Assembly (NCBI RefSeq): GCF_036417845.1
Contig: NC_090016.1
Location: 542,992-606,991, forward strand
Length of the DNA: 64,000 bases
Origin: Apteryx mantelli
Lineage: Eukaryota; Chordata; Aves; Apterygiformes; Apterygidae
Reading direction: 5' to 3'
Shown: positions 1 through 11,100 of the stretch, piece by piece
Layout: each line of letters opens with the position of its first letter
Numbering within the stretch: the first letter of the stretch is position 1
Notes under the pieces: generated by a model
Seen by the model: only the letters and a program-made list of their open reading frames with translations
What the model was told of the DNA's origin: nothing
The model's database searches: none
Position numbers and translations under genes: made by a program

Positions 1-861
1 TTCCCAGACTCCTGGGTGTCTTGGGGAGGATCCGGACACCTGGGCCCCTCCCGGACGCCTGGGCCCCTTGGTGATGGGGGGGAACCCGGACGCCTGGCCC
101 CTTCCCCTGTGCCCCTCACTGACCCGGACGCCTGGCCCCTTCTCCGGACGCCTGGGCCCCTTCTCTGGACGCCTGGGCCCCTTCTCCCGGACACCTGGGC
201 CCCTTTTCCCCACCCGGATGCCTGGGCCCCTTTTCCCCACCCGGACGCCTGGGCCCCTTCACCCGGACTCCTGGGCCCCTTTTCCAGACGCCTGGGCCCC
301 TTCCCCTGCGTCCCCTGCTGACCCGGACGCCTGGGCCCCCTTTTCCCGGACGCCTGGGCCCCCCTCGCTGACCCGGACGCCTGGGCCCCTTTCCCCCGGA
401 CGCCTGGGCCCCTTTTCCCGGACACCTGGGCCCCTTCCCCTGTGCCCCTCACTGACCCGGACGCTGGGCCCCTTTTCCTCTCCCGGACGCCTGGGCCCCT
501 TCCCTGAATACCAGAGCCCCTTTCTCCCGGACGCCTGGGCCCCCTTTCTCCCGGACGCCTGGGCCCCCTTTCTCCCGGATGCCTGGGCCCCTTTTCCCCA
601 CCCGGACGCCTGGGCCCCTTTTCCCGGACGCCTGGGCCCCTTTTCCCGAACGCCTGGGCCCCTTTTCCTCACCCGGACGCCTGGGCCCCTTCCCTGAATA
701 CCAGAGTCCCTTTTTCCTGGACGCCTGGGCCCCCCTCGCTGACCCGGACGCCTGGGCCCCCTTTCCCCGGACGCCTGGGCCCCTTTCTCCCGGACGCCTG
801 GGCCCCTTCCCCTGCGTCCCCTGCTGACCCGGACGCCTGGGCCCCTTCTTCTCCCCGGCAG
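1..861. repeat. 20-bp GGACGCCTGGGCCCC minisatellite, TEP1 intron
   Basis: Tandem copies of a unit close to GGACGCCTGGGCCCC plus a short CT-rich spacer of variable length fill this intron up to the acceptor at 859-861. Here the C-rich strand is the sense strand. The same family recurs in at least fourteen other tracts of the window in either orientation. Open frames that cross it encode only low-complexity [12 protein letters not shown] and GRLGPF peptides and are not genes. Confidence 0.95.
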
Positions 862-3800
862 GCTGCGCCGGGGGGGCTCCCTGGGGGCGCTGGGGGCGCC
901 GGCGGTGGCGGCGCTGCGAGGGGCCCGGTGCCCCCCCCGCGCCGGGGTGCTGGCGCTGGCGGCCGACGGCGGCGTCTGGGCCTGCGGCGGCGGCGGGGGG
1001 GGAGGGGCGGCGGCGGCATCGGCCCCCCCCGCCTGCGCCCCCTCAGGTGCCTCTCGTCGGGGGGGGGGTCCCCAAAAATAGGGGGTCCCGGGGGGGGAGT
1101 TGGGGGGTTCTGGGTTCCTGGGGGGATTTTGGGGGGGGGATATGGGGGTTTTGGGGGTCCCTGGGGGGGGGGTTGGAGGATTTGGGGGGGATTTGGGGGG
1201 GTTCTGGGTTCCTGGGGGGGTTTGGGGGGGGTTTAGGGGGGTCCTGGGGGGGGTTTTGGGGGGGTTGGGGTCCCGGGGGGGACTTGGGGGGGGGATATGG
1301 GGGTTTTGGGGTCCCTGGGGGGGATTTTGGGGTCCCTGGGGGGGGTCCTGGGGGGGTTTGGGGGGTCCTGGGGGGATTTGGGGGGGTTTCGGGGTCCTGG
1401 GGGGGATTTTGGGGTCCCAGGGGGGGATTTGGGGGGGTTTGGGGGGGTTTTGGGGTCCCTGGGGGACTTGGGGGGGGATATGGGGGTTTTTGGGGGTCCC
1501 TGGGGGGATTTTGGGGTCCCTGGGGGGGTTTTGGGGGGTTTGGGGGGGTTTTGGGGTCCCTGGGGGACTTGGGGGGGGGATATGGGGGTTTTGGGGGTCC
1601 CTGGGGGGGGTTGGAGGATTTGGGGGGGATTTGGGGGGGGTTTCTGGGGTTCCTGGGGGGTTTTGGGGGGTTTTGGGGTCCCTGGGGGGGATTTTGGGGT
1701 CCCTGGGGGGACTTGGGGGGGGATATGGGGGTTTTGGGGGTCCCTGGGGGGGGTTTTGGGGGTCTGGGGGATTTGGGGGGGGGTTGGGGGTCCTAGGGAG
1801 TCGCAGGGGGGAGATGGGGGGGTTGGGGGGGATTTGGGGCTCCCTGGGGGGAATTTGGGGGGGTTCTGGGGGGTTTTGGGGTCCCTGGGGGGTTTTGGGG
1901 GTCCGGGGGGATTTGGGGGGGTCCCGGGGGCCCCATTTTGGGGGCTCCCCCCCCTCTTTCCCCCCCCCCCCCCCCGGTCTCACCCCTCTCCCGCAGAGTG
2001 ACGCGGCCGAGAGCTTCGGCGACCCGGGGGGGCTCCCGCCGGACGCCTGGGCCCCTCCGTCCCCGGACGCCTGGGCCCCTCCTTCCCCGGACGCCTGGGC
2101 CCCTTCCCCGGACGCCTGGGCCCTCCTTGCCCGGACGCCGGGGCCCTTTTCCGCCTGCCCGGGAGCCCCGTGGACGCCCAGGCGCTGCCCGACGGCTCCT
2201 TCCTGCTCTGGGCCGGAGCCTCCTGCCCTCGCGCCTGCCGCCTGGTGAGGGGCCCAGGCGTCCGGGGAAGGAGGGAGGGAGGGGCCAGGCGTCCGGGGAA
2301 GGAGGGAGGGAGGGGCCCAGGCGTCCGGGGAAGGAGGGAGGGAGGGGCCCAGGCGTCCGGGGAAGGAGGGAGGGAGGGGCCCAGGCGTCCGGGAGAAGGG
2401 GCCCAGGCGTCCGGGAGAAGGGGCCCAGGCGTCCGGGAGAAGGGGCCCAGGCGTCTGGGAAAAGGGGCCCAGGCGTCCGGGAAGGAGGGAGGGAGGGGCC
2501 CAGGCGTCCGGGGAAGGAGGGAGGGAGGGGCCCAGGCGTCCGGGAGAAGGGGCCCAGGCGTCCGGGAGAAGGGGCCCAGGCGTCCGGGAGAAGGGGCCCA
2601 GGCGTCTGGGAAAAGGGGCCCAGGCGTCCGGGGAAGGAGGGAGGGAGGGGCCCAGGCGTCCGGGAAGGAGGGAGGGAGGGGCCCAGGCGTCCGGGAGAAG
2701 GGGCCCAGGCGTCCGGGAGAAGGGGCCCAGGCGTCCGGGAGAAGGGGCCCAGGCGTCTGGGAAAAGGGGCCCAGGCGTCCGGGGAAGGAGGGAGGGAGGG
2801 GCCCAGGCGTCCGGGGAAGGAGGGAGGGAGGGGCCCAGGCGTCCGGGAGAAGGGGCCCAGGCGTCCGGGAGAAGGGGCCCAGGCGTCCGGGAAAAGGGGC
2901 CCAGGAGTCCGGAAAAGGGGCCCAGGCGTCCGGGTGAAGGAGGGGCCCAGGCGTCCGGGTGAAGGGGCCCAGGCGTCCGGGGAGAGGGGCCCAGGCGTCC
3001 GGGGAAAAGGGGCCCAGGCGTCCGGGCGAGGGGCCCAGGCGTCCGGGCGAGGGGCCCAGGCGTCCGGGCGAGGGGCCCAGGCGTCCGGGAAAAGGGGCCC
3101 AGGCGTCCGGGAAAAGGGGCCCAGGCGTCCGGGAAAGGGGCCCAGGCGTCCGGGGAAGGGGCCCAGGCGTCTGGGGAAAGGGCCCAGGCGTCCGGGACAT
3201 GAGGGGCCCAGGCGTCCGGGCGGGGACCCAGGCGTGCGGGTGCCCAGGTTCCGGCCGCGGGCGCCTGGCGGTGCAGGACGCCTGGGCCCCTTCCGCCCCC
3301 CTGGAGCCTCGCGGCCCCTCGCAGTGGTTCAACGCGCCTGCTTCCTCCCCGGTGAGCGGTTTTGGGGCGAAAAAGGGCAATTTTGGGTCGGGCGTGGGGT
3401 CCGGGTGCTGCATTTGGGGTGAAAAAGGGGGATTTTGGGATGCTGGGGTGTCTGGGTGTTCATTTTGGGGTGAAAAAGGGGGATTTGGGGGTCCTGGAGG
3501 GGGTTGGGTGCTGGTTTTAGGGTGAAAAATGGTGATTTTAGGGTAAAAAGCAGCATTTTGGGGATCCAAGGGGATTTGGCTGCTTGTTTTGGGATGAAAA
3601 AGGGGGATTTTGGGATGCTGGGGGTCTGGCTGCTGGTTTGGGGTGATAAAGGGCAATTTTGGGGTGCTGGAGGACCTGGGTGCTCATTTTGGGGTCAGAA
3701 ACGGTGATTTTGGGGCAAAACCCAGCAATTTTAGAGGTCCAAGAGAGTGTGGCTGCTGGTTTGGGGTGAAAAGGGGGATTTTGGGGGTACTGGGTGGGTC

Positions 3801-5418
3801 CAGGTGCAAATTTGGGGTGAAAACAGGATTTTGGGGTGCTGGGGTGGTCCAGGTGCTGGTTTGGGTGAAAAAGAGCGATTTTGGGGGTGCTGGGGGGGGT
3901 CTGAGCTGGTTTTGGGTGAAAAAGGGCAATTTTAGGAGTCTGGGTGCTGCTTTGGGTTGAGAAGGGGGGATTTGGGGGTCCTGGAGGGGTCCAGGTGCAA
4001 ATTTGGGGGTGAAAAAGGGGATTCTGGGGTCCTGGGGGGTCTGGGTGCTGATTTGGGGGTGAAAAAGGGGGATTTGGGGGGTTCTGGAGGGGTCCAGGTG
4101 CGAATTTGAGGTGAAAAGGGGGGATTTGGGGGGTCTGGGGTCTGGGTGCTGATTTTGGGGTGAAAAAGGGGATTTGGGGGGTTCTGGGGGGGTCCAGGTG
4201 CGATTTTGGGATGAAAAAGGGCATTTTGGGGGGTCCTGAGGGGTCTGGGTGCTCATTTTGGGGTGCAAAAGGGGGATTTTGGGGTGCTGGAGGGGTCTGG
4301 GTGCTGATTTTGGGTGAAAAAGGGGGATTTGGGGGTTTCTGGGGGGTCCAGGTGCAAATTTGGGGCGAAAAAGGAGGATTTGGGGGTCCTGTGGGTTAGA
4401 ATGCTCATTTTTGGGGTGAAAAAGGGGGATTTTGGGGTGCTGGAAGAGTCTGGGTGCTGATTTTGGGTGAAAAAGGGGGATTTGGGGGGTTCGGGGGGGT
4501 CCAGGTGCGAATTTGAGGTGAAAAGGGGGGATTTTGGGGGTCCTGGGGGGTCAGGGTGCTCATTTTGGGGTGAAAAAGGGTGATTTTGGGGTGCTGGGGG
4601 GGTCCAGGTGCGAATTTGGGGTGAAAAAGGGGGATTTGGGGGGTTCTGGGGGGTCCAGGGGTGAATTGGGGTGAAAAAGGGGGATTTTGGGGTGCTGGAG
4701 GAGTCTGGGTGCTGATTTTGGGGTGAAAAAAGGGGGATTTGGGGGTGCTGGGGGGCACATTGCTCATTTTGGGGTGAAAAAGGGGGATTTTGGGGATCCT
4801 GGGGGGGGTTGGCTGCCGGCCGCCGGTTTCGGGGCGTTTCGGGGGGGTTTGGGGGGTGTCGGTGACCCCCCCCCCCCCGCAGGGAAGGGGCTGCTCCTGG
4901 CCCGATCCGACGGCACCCTATGGGCGAATCCCGGCTGCGGCGACCCCGGCGCCATGCGGGAGACCTGGAGGCGTCGCAAGGTGGGTGACGGGAAGGGGCC
5001 CAGGCGTCCGGGTGAGGGGCCCAGGCGTCTGGGAAAAGGGGGCCCAGGCGTCCGGGCGAGGGGCCCAGGCGTCCGAGGGACCCAGGCGTCCGGGCGGCAG
5101 GCGCACGACGGCCCCGTGACGGCGATGGCCGCCCTGGACGAGGCCACGGTGGCCACGGCGGGAGGCGACGGCCGAGTCCGGCTCTGGCGCCCCGGCGGGG
5201 GCCCCCCGGTGAGTTCTTCTAAAGGGGGTGTGGCTTAGCCAGGGGGGTGTGGCCTCTCAGGGGGCGTGGCTTGATGAAGCCCCGCCCCCTAGCTGGCCCA
5301 TTTCGCCTGCGCCGGCCCCGTGAGCTGCATGGAGCCTCGGCCCGGCCCCCGGCCCGGCCTGGCCCTGGGCGACGCCTGGGGCCGCGTCTACTTCCTGCGC
5401 TGGGACACGCCCCCATGA
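862..5418 (+). CDS. TEP1: TEP1, telomerase-associated protein 1, C-terminal exons (5' end outside window)
   Basis: TEP1 is the large NACHT/WD40 protein of telomerase and vault particles. Only its C-terminal WD40 part is here. The safest exons are 4883-4980 (LLLARSDGTLW), 5101-5208 (36 codons, DGRVRLWRP) and 5293-5418 (41 codons plus TGA). The last one reads VSCMEPRPGPRPGLALGDAW and then VYFLRW, matching the human TEP1 C-terminus as I remember it. Earlier exons are 862-1046 (VLALAADGGVWAC, good splice sites), about 1997-2244 (SDAAESFGD, then DAQALPDGSFLLW in another frame) and a weak one ending at 3351. Phases of the first three do not join cleanly. G-run sequencing errors, minisatellite growth inside exons or decay could explain this. 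The synteny with CCNB1IP1 and TTC5 supports the call. Confidence 0.8.
1060..1980. repeat. G-run minisatellite in TEP1 intron
   Basis: About 0.9 kb of units such as GGGGTCCCTGGGGGG and ATTTGGGGGGG sits between TEP1 exons. Nearly every unit holds several runs of four to nine G on the sense strand, so the transcript and the DNA strand could form G-quadruplexes. No coding signal is seen on either strand. Confidence 0.9.
2245..3247. repeat. 20-bp minisatellite, inverted orientation, TEP1 intron
   Basis: Same family as the first repeat but reversed (GGGGCCCAGGCGTCC on the sense strand), starting four bases after the donor at 2244. Copies alternate between an AGAAGG and an AAGGAGGGAGGGA spacer, forming a higher-order pattern from about 2250 to 2940. 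Confidence 0.93.
3352..4860. repeat. About 50-bp GTGAAAAAGGGGGATTTTGG minisatellite, TEP1 intron
   Basis: Roughly thirty diverged copies of a unit near 50 bp, with alternating TTTTGGGGTGAAAAAG and GGTGCTGGGGGGTCC parts. It ends just before the pyrimidine tract of the acceptor at 4880-4882. Nothing else is visible in the stretch. Confidence 0.9.
4995..5100. repeat. Short inverted 20-bp minisatellite tract abutting TEP1 exon 5101-5208
   Basis: Five copies of the GGGGCCCAGGCGTCC unit run directly into the splice acceptor, so the acceptor CAG follows CGTCCGGGCGG with no pyrimidine tract. Confidence 0.9.
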
Positions 5419-5605
5419 GGCCACGCCCCCTGACGCCACGCCCCTGCGAGGCCACGCCCCACCAGTAAGCCACGCCCCCTTTTGGGGGCAGCAGCTCCAT
5501 GTGGCAGAGCTGCTGTATGTAGCTGCTTTGGGGGGGTGCTGGCCACGCCCACCCGCGGCGGCAGGCCACGCCTTCTCTGGCGGCAGGCCACGCCCCCCTC
5601 GTGGG

Positions 5606-5611
5606 AATAAA
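5606..5611 (+). promoter_or_regulatory. TEP1: Poly(A) signal of TEP1
   Basis: Canonical AATAAA 188 bases after the TEP1 stop codon, followed 30 bases later by a GT-rich stretch (TGTCTCTGTGTGTTTATTGG) that fits a cleavage-stimulation element. The 3'UTR before it is dense in CCACGCCCC motifs. Confidence 0.85.
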
Positions 5612-5619
5612 GGCTGCCC

Positions 5620-6078
5620 CTCCCCCTGGCGCTGTCTCTGTGTGTTTATTGGTTGGGGTTGGGGGAGGTGGCTGGGGGAGGCCCCGCCTCCCCCTCTGCG
5701 GGAAGCCACACCCCCTGTCAGCGGCAGGCTCCGCCCACACGGGCACCTTCCCTCCTCCCTCCCCTGAATGGTGCCTGGCAAGCCCCGCCCCTGCAGCAAG
5801 CCCCGCCCACACCATCTTTCCCCCACACACACCAATGGGTTTGGCTCCTGGGAAGCCCCGCCCACCTCAGCATCCCCCCCACCCAATTGCAGTGCTCGGC
5901 CTCGGGGAGGCTCCACCCACATCGGCTTCCTCCCCTCCTCTATTGCAGGGCTTGGCCCCTCTAAGCCCCGCCCACCTGGCAAGCCCCGCCCCATTCCAGC
6001 TTCCCCCTCCAATTGCAGGGCTAGGATCCTGGCAAGCCCCGCCCCCAGCAGGGCACGCGCCTATTGTGTTCCCTGCGG
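5620..6078. repeat. Degenerate GCCCCGCCC-rich intergenic tract
   Basis: Imperfect repeats of AAGCCCCGCCCAC and related GC/CACCC boxes, with spacers such as CCAATTGCAGGGCT, lie downstream of TEP1. Such boxes are possible SP/KLF sites. No open frame here resembles a protein I know. Confidence 0.6.
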
Positions 6079-6082
6079 GTTC

Positions 6083-6293
6083 ATTTGCATAACCACGCCC
6101 CCCGTACCCACCCCTGCAGCCCCGGCGCGGTGGGAGGAGGAAGCGGGTGGGTCCGCAGCCAATAGCAGGGCGCGGATTTGCATACGGCGCCAACGGGCCG
6201 GCACTTGGTGGGGAGGAGGAGGAGGGCGTGCGGCCCCGCCCCCGCGCGCCGCCGCCGGCCAATAGGGGGCCGCGCTGCGGCGGGATGACGTCA
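6083..6293 (+). promoter_or_regulatory. Promoter with two octamers, two CCAAT boxes and a palindromic CRE
   Basis: The octamer ATTTGCAT occurs at 6083-6090 and 6176-6183, CCAAT at 6159-6163 and 6259-6263, and the full CRE TGACGTCA at 6286-6293. GC boxes fill the gaps. The spacing, and the possible exon that starts just downstream, suggest an active housekeeping-type promoter. The direction is inferred from the exon and poly(A) signal downstream. Confidence 0.6.
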
Positions 6294-6309
6294 CGCCCCC
6301 TTCCCCCGC

Positions 6310-6915
6310 GCGGCTTCTACCTCCATTTCATAACGCGCCGCGGCGGCGGCAGGAGCGGGGCTGCGGCGCTAACGGAGGTAACGCGCTTCCCCCCCCCAAA
6401 ACCACCCCACGCCGCGGGCGACCCGCGTTCCCCCCGCCGCCGCGAGCCGTGGGCGGCGGGGTTTGGCGGCGTCGCAGAGCAAACGGCGGCTTTTCCTTCG
6501 CTCGCCCGGCCGGTGGCTCGGCGCCGCCATTCCGGGGGCCGCTGCGAATTTTGCGGGGTCGCACAAGCGAAGGTGGCGGCGGCGGCGGCGGCGGCGGGGC
6601 GACGCGGCGCGACGCTGCCGGCGGTTTTTTTTTCCCTTCTCCTCTCCCCTATTCAGGTGCGGCGGCCGGAGCGCGGCGGGGACGGAGCCGCTCGCCGCTT
6701 CCCCCCCCCCCTTCAGCGGAGCCTCCTTGAGGCGCTTCTGCCCCTTCTTCCTCGGCGGCGCTCGCAGCAGCGGCCATGGCGGGGCGGGGGGGGGAGGCAG
6801 AACCATCGGCTGCGCCGGTACCGAAGCGCCCGGCGGGGCAGCCCCGCTCCGGAGCGTAGCAACGAATGGAGCTGACGTTGTTTTTTTTTCAATAAAGTCT
6901 TTTTTTCCCCCGTTT
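6310..6915 (+). ncRNA. Possible two-exon non-coding transcription unit between TEP1 and CCNB1IP1
   Basis: Exon 1 would start near 6310, just after the CRE, and end at 6377 (GAG, then GTAACG). Exon 2 would start at 6657 after a good pyrimidine tract (TTTCCCTTCTCCTC to ATTCAG) and end shortly after the AATAAA at 6891-6896. No long conserved frame crosses the splice. Exon 2 contains a 27-codon frame at 6776-6859 with a good start context (GGCCATGG), reading MAGRGGEAEPSAAPVPKRP and on to a stop. I do not recognise it. PARP2 and the RNase P RNA gene lie hereabouts in mammals, but I see no similarity to either. It could also be an unspliced regulatory RNA or a false unit. Confidence 0.4.
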
Positions 6916-7044
6916 TTACCTTTTTTTCTGCGGTTTCTCTTGCCGCCGTTCGGCTGTTTTCCTCCCCCCCCCCCCCCCATTTCCGAGATGGTTCGTCCCG
7001 CTTCTCCTCAAGGTTTGGGCGGGAAAAGCTGTTGGCGGGGGGGG

Positions 7045-7358
7045 GGGGGGCGCATGCGCAGAGGGCGGCTGTGGAGGGGGGGCGGCGCATGCGCGGAGGG
7101 CGGGAACGGCTGTGGAGGCGGCGGCGCATGCGCAGAGGGCGGGTGGGGGAGGCGCATGCGCAGAGGGCGGGTGGGGGGGGCGGCGGCGCGTGCGCAGTAG
7201 CCGCTCTCGCTTTCCCGCCTTTTTCACTGTGAGGAGAGAAGCGCGGCGCCTCCCTCACGCGCCCCGCGCGAAGGCGGCGAGGAGGAGGAGGAGGCGGCGG
7301 CGGCGCCTTCCCCGTCTCCTTTCGCCGCTGCTTTTCCTGCTTCTTCCTCCGCGCCGAG
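7045..7358 (+). promoter_or_regulatory. CCNB1IP1: CCNB1IP1 promoter with tandem NRF1-type sites and likely non-coding first exon
   Basis: GCGCATGCGCAGAGGGCGG recurs about five times between 7047 and 7200 (one copy reads GCGCGTGCGCAG). Its core is the NRF1 consensus TGCGCATGCGC. Downstream, a likely untranslated exon ends at 7358 (GAG, then GTAGGG). The matching acceptor may be the TTTGCAG ending at 8106, eleven bases before the start codon. Confidence 0.6.
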
Positions 7359-7374
7359 GTAGGGCGGCTTCCCC

Positions 7375-8010
7375 GAGCCCCACGGCGGCCGCTTTGAGCC
7401 CCCGTGGGGGCCATCTTGAGCCCCACATCGGTCCCGCTTGCCCCACGCGGCGTCGCCCCCACGGCGGCTGCTTTGGGCCCCACGGCGGCCATTTTGAGCC
7501 TCCCCCGTCGCTCACCCTTCCCCCACCCGTCTCACCCCACGGCGGCCATCTTGAGCCCCCCATCGCTCACCCTTCCCCCACCCGTCTCGCCCCACGGCGG
7601 CCATCTTGAGCCCCCCGTCGCTCACCCTTCCCCCACCCGTCTTGCCCCACGGCGGCCATCTTGAGCCCCCCGTCGCTCACCCTTCCCCCACCCGTCTTGC
7701 CCCACGGCGGCCATCTTGAGCCCCACGTCGCTCACCCTTCCCCCACCCGTCTCACCCCATGGCGGCCATCTTGAGCCCCACGTCGCTCACCCTTCCCCCA
7801 CCCGTCTCACCCCATGGTGGCCATCTTGAGCCCCCCATCACTCGCCCTTCCCCCACCCGTCTCCCCCCACGGCGGCCATCTTGAGCCCCCCATCGCTCAC
7901 CCTTCCCCCACCCGTCTCCCCCCACGGCGGCCATCTTGAGCCCCCCATCGCTCACCCTTCCCCCACCCGTCTCACCCCATGGCGGCCATCTTGAGCCCCC
8001 CACCGCTTCC
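7375..8010. repeat. 55-bp minisatellite with YY1-like cores, CCNB1IP1 5' intron
   Basis: About eleven copies of a 55-bp unit. CTCACCC recurs at 7511, 7566, 7621 and 7676. Each unit carries GGCGGCCATCTTGAG, the reverse complement of the YY1 core AAGATGGC, next to a TTCCCCCACCCGTCT spacer. It lies between the putative first exon and the coding exon. Confidence 0.93.
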
Positions 8011-8117
8011 ACTTACCTTATGGAGCAGCCATGTCGCTCCACCTCAAGGAACCGCGCCGGGGCCGAGCCGACGAGGCGGGAACCCCCTCCGCCGCCATCT
8101 TTGCAGCCGCCGCCGCG

Positions 8118-11100
8118 ATGGCGCTGTGCGAAGACCTGCTGCTGTGCAACTACCCCAAGTGCCGGGCCAAGCTGGCGGGTTACGCCTGGGTGACGGCCTG
8201 CTCGCACGTCTTCTGCGACCCGCACGGCAGCGGCGAGTTCAGCCGCTCGCCGGCCGTGTGCCCGGCTTGCGGCAGCGCCTTGGCCGGCAAGTTGGACATC
8301 GTCCGCACCGAGCTGAGCCCTTCCGAGGAATACAAAGCCATGGTGTTGGCCGGCCTGCGGCCCGACGTGGTGCTGGACATCAGCTCCCGCGCGTTGGCCT
8401 TCTGGACCTACCAGGTGAGCGGCGGAAGGGGCGGGTGGGGCGGCCATTTTGTCTGCCTCGTTTCCTTCTCCGCGCGTCTCCTCCGCGCGTCTCCTCCGCG
8501 CGTCTTCTCCAAGCATCTTCTCCGCGCGTCTTCTCCAAGTATCTTCTCCGAGCGTCTTCTCCAAGTATCTTTTCCAAGTATCTTCTCCAAGCGTCTCCTC
8601 CGCGCGTCTTCTCCGCGCGTCTCCTCCGAGCATCTTCTCCGCGCGTCTCCTCCGAGCATCTTCTCCGCGCGTCTCCTCCGAGCATCTTCTCCGAGCGTCT
8701 TCTCCAAGCATCTTCTCTGCGCGTCTCTTCCGAGTGTCTCCTCCACATGCCTTCTCCGAGCGTCTTTTCCGCGCGTCTTCTCCAAGCATCTCCTCCGGGC
8801 GTCTCCTCCGGGCGTCTCCTCTGGGCATCTCCTCCGGGCGTCTCCTCCGGGCATCTCCTCCAAGCGTCTCCTCCGCGCGTCTCCTCCGGGCGTCTCCTCC
8901 GCGCGTCTTCTCCTGGCGTTTCCTCCGAGCGTCTCCTCCGTGTGTCTTCTCCAAGCATCTCCTCCGGGCGTCTCCTCCGGGCGTCTCCTCCGGACGTCTC
9001 CTCCAATCGCCTCCTCCCGGCGTCTCCTCCTGGCGTCTCCTCCGTGCGTCTTCTCCGAGCGTCTTTTCTGAGCATCTCCTCCGAGCGTCTCCTCCGGGCG
9101 TCTCCTCCATGCGTCTTTGTCTCCTCCGGGCGTCTCCTCCCAGCGTCTCCTCCGGGCGTCTCCTCCGGGCGTCTCCTCCTGGCGTCTCCTCCGATCGTCT
9201 CCTCCGGGCGTCTCCTCCGGGCGTCTCCTCCCAGCGTCTCCTCCGGGCGTCTCCTCCTGGCGTCTTTTCCGATCGTCTCCTCCTGGCGTCTCCTCCGATC
9301 GTCTCCTCCAGGCGTCTCCTCTGGGCGTCTCCTCCGGGCGTCTCCTCCGATCGTCTCCTCCGGGCGTCTCCTCCGGGCGTTTCCTCCGGGCGTCTCCTCC
9401 AATGGTCTTCATCCGGGCGTCTCCTCCGGGTGTCTCCTCCGGGCGTCTCCTCCAATGGTCTTCATCCGGGCGTCTCCTCCGGGCGTTTCCTCCGGGCGTC
9501 TCCTCCGCGCGTCTCCTCCTGGCGTTTCCTCCGAGCGTCTCCTCCACACGTCTTCTCCGAGCGTCTTCTCCGAGCGTCTTCTCCGAGCCTCTCCTCCGAG
9601 AGTCTCCTCCGCGCGTCTCCTCCCGGCGTCTCCTCCGCGCGTCTCCTCCCGGCGTCTCCTCCCGGCGTCTCCTCCGCGCGTCTCCTCCGGGCATCTCCTC
9701 CAATGGTCTTCATCCACGCGTCTCCTCCGAGCGTCTCCTCCACGTGTCTTTGAGCGTCTTCTCCAAACGTCTTTTCCGAGCGTCTCCTCCGAGCGTCTCC
9801 TCCGCGTGTCTTTGTCTCCTCTGTGTGTCTCCTCCGAGTGTCTTCTCCAAATGTCTTTTCCGAGTGTCTCCTCCGAGTGTCTTTGAGCGTCTTTTCCAAG
9901 CGTCTCCTCCGGGCGTCTCCTCCGCGTATCTTTGAGCGTCTCCTCCGAGTGTCTTTTCCGAGCGTCTCCTCCGGGCGTCTCCTCCGCGTATCTTTGAGCG
10001 TCTCCTCCAAGCGTCTTTTCCGAGCGTCTCCTCTGGGCGTCTCCTCCGCGTGTCTTTGAGCGTCTTCTCCGAACGTCTTTTCCGAGCGTCTCCTCCGCGT
10101 CTCCTCCGTGCGTCTCCTCTGAGCGTCTTCTCCAAATCTCTTTTCCGAGCGTCTCCTCCACGTGTCTTTGTGTCCTCTGTGTGTCTCCTCCGAGTGTCTT
10201 CTCCGAAGGTCTTTTCCGAGCGTCTCCTCCGCGTATCTTTGAGCGTCTTTTCCAAGCGTCTCCTCCGGGCGTCTCCTCCGCGTGTCTTTGAGCGTCTTCT
10301 CCGAACGTCTTTTCCAAGCGTCTCCTCCACGTGTCTCCTTCGTGCGTCTCCTCCGAGTGTCTTCTCCGAATGTCTTTTCCGAGCGTCTCCTCCGAGCGTC
10401 TTTGGACGTCTTTTCCAAACATCTTTTCCGAGCGTCTCCTCCGTGTGTCTCCTCCACGTGTCTTTGTCTCCTCCGCGCGTCTCCTCCGAGTGTCTTCTCC
10501 GAACGTCTTCTCCGAATGTCTTTTCCGAACATCTTTTCCAAGCGTCTCCTCCGCGCATCTTTGAACGTCTTCTCCGAACGTCTTCTCCGAGCGTCTCCTC
10601 CGCATGTCTCCTCCGCATGTCTCCTCCGCGTGTCTCCTCCGTGTGTCTCCTCCGAGCGTCTCCTCCGAACGTCTTTTCCGAGCGTCTCCTCCGCACGTCT
10701 CCTCCGAGTGTGTTCTCCGAATGTCTCCTCCGAGCGTCTCCTCCGTGTGTCTCCTCTGCACGTCTCCTCCGAGCGTCTTCTCCAAATGTCTTTTCCGAGT
10801 GTCTCCTCCGAGTGTCTTTGAGCGTCTTCTCCGAACGTCTTTTCCGAGCGTCTCCTCCGAGTGTCTTTGAGCGTCTTCTCCGAACGTCTTTTCCGAGCGT
10901 CTCCTCCGAGTGTCTTTGAGCATCTTCTCCAAACATCTTTTCCGAGCGTCTCCTCCGTGTGTCTCCTCCACGTGTCTTTGTCTCCTCCGCGCGTCTCCTC
11001 CGAGTGTCTTCTCCGAGCATCTTCTCCGTGCGTCTCCTCCGTGCGTCTCCTCTGAGCGTCTTCTCCGAACGTCTTTTCCGAGCATCTCCTCCGCGTGTCT

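Noticed and set aside
8031-8117. Upstream in-frame ATG for CCNB1IP1
   Set aside because: The protein family starts MSLCEDM/MALCEDL. The extra 29 residues are low complexity and probably lie upstream of an acceptor ending at 8106.
5419-8117. PARP2 or RNase P RNA gene expected from mammalian gene order
   Set aside because: No PARP catalytic or WGR motif and no RNase P RNA-like sequence could be found by eye in the gap.
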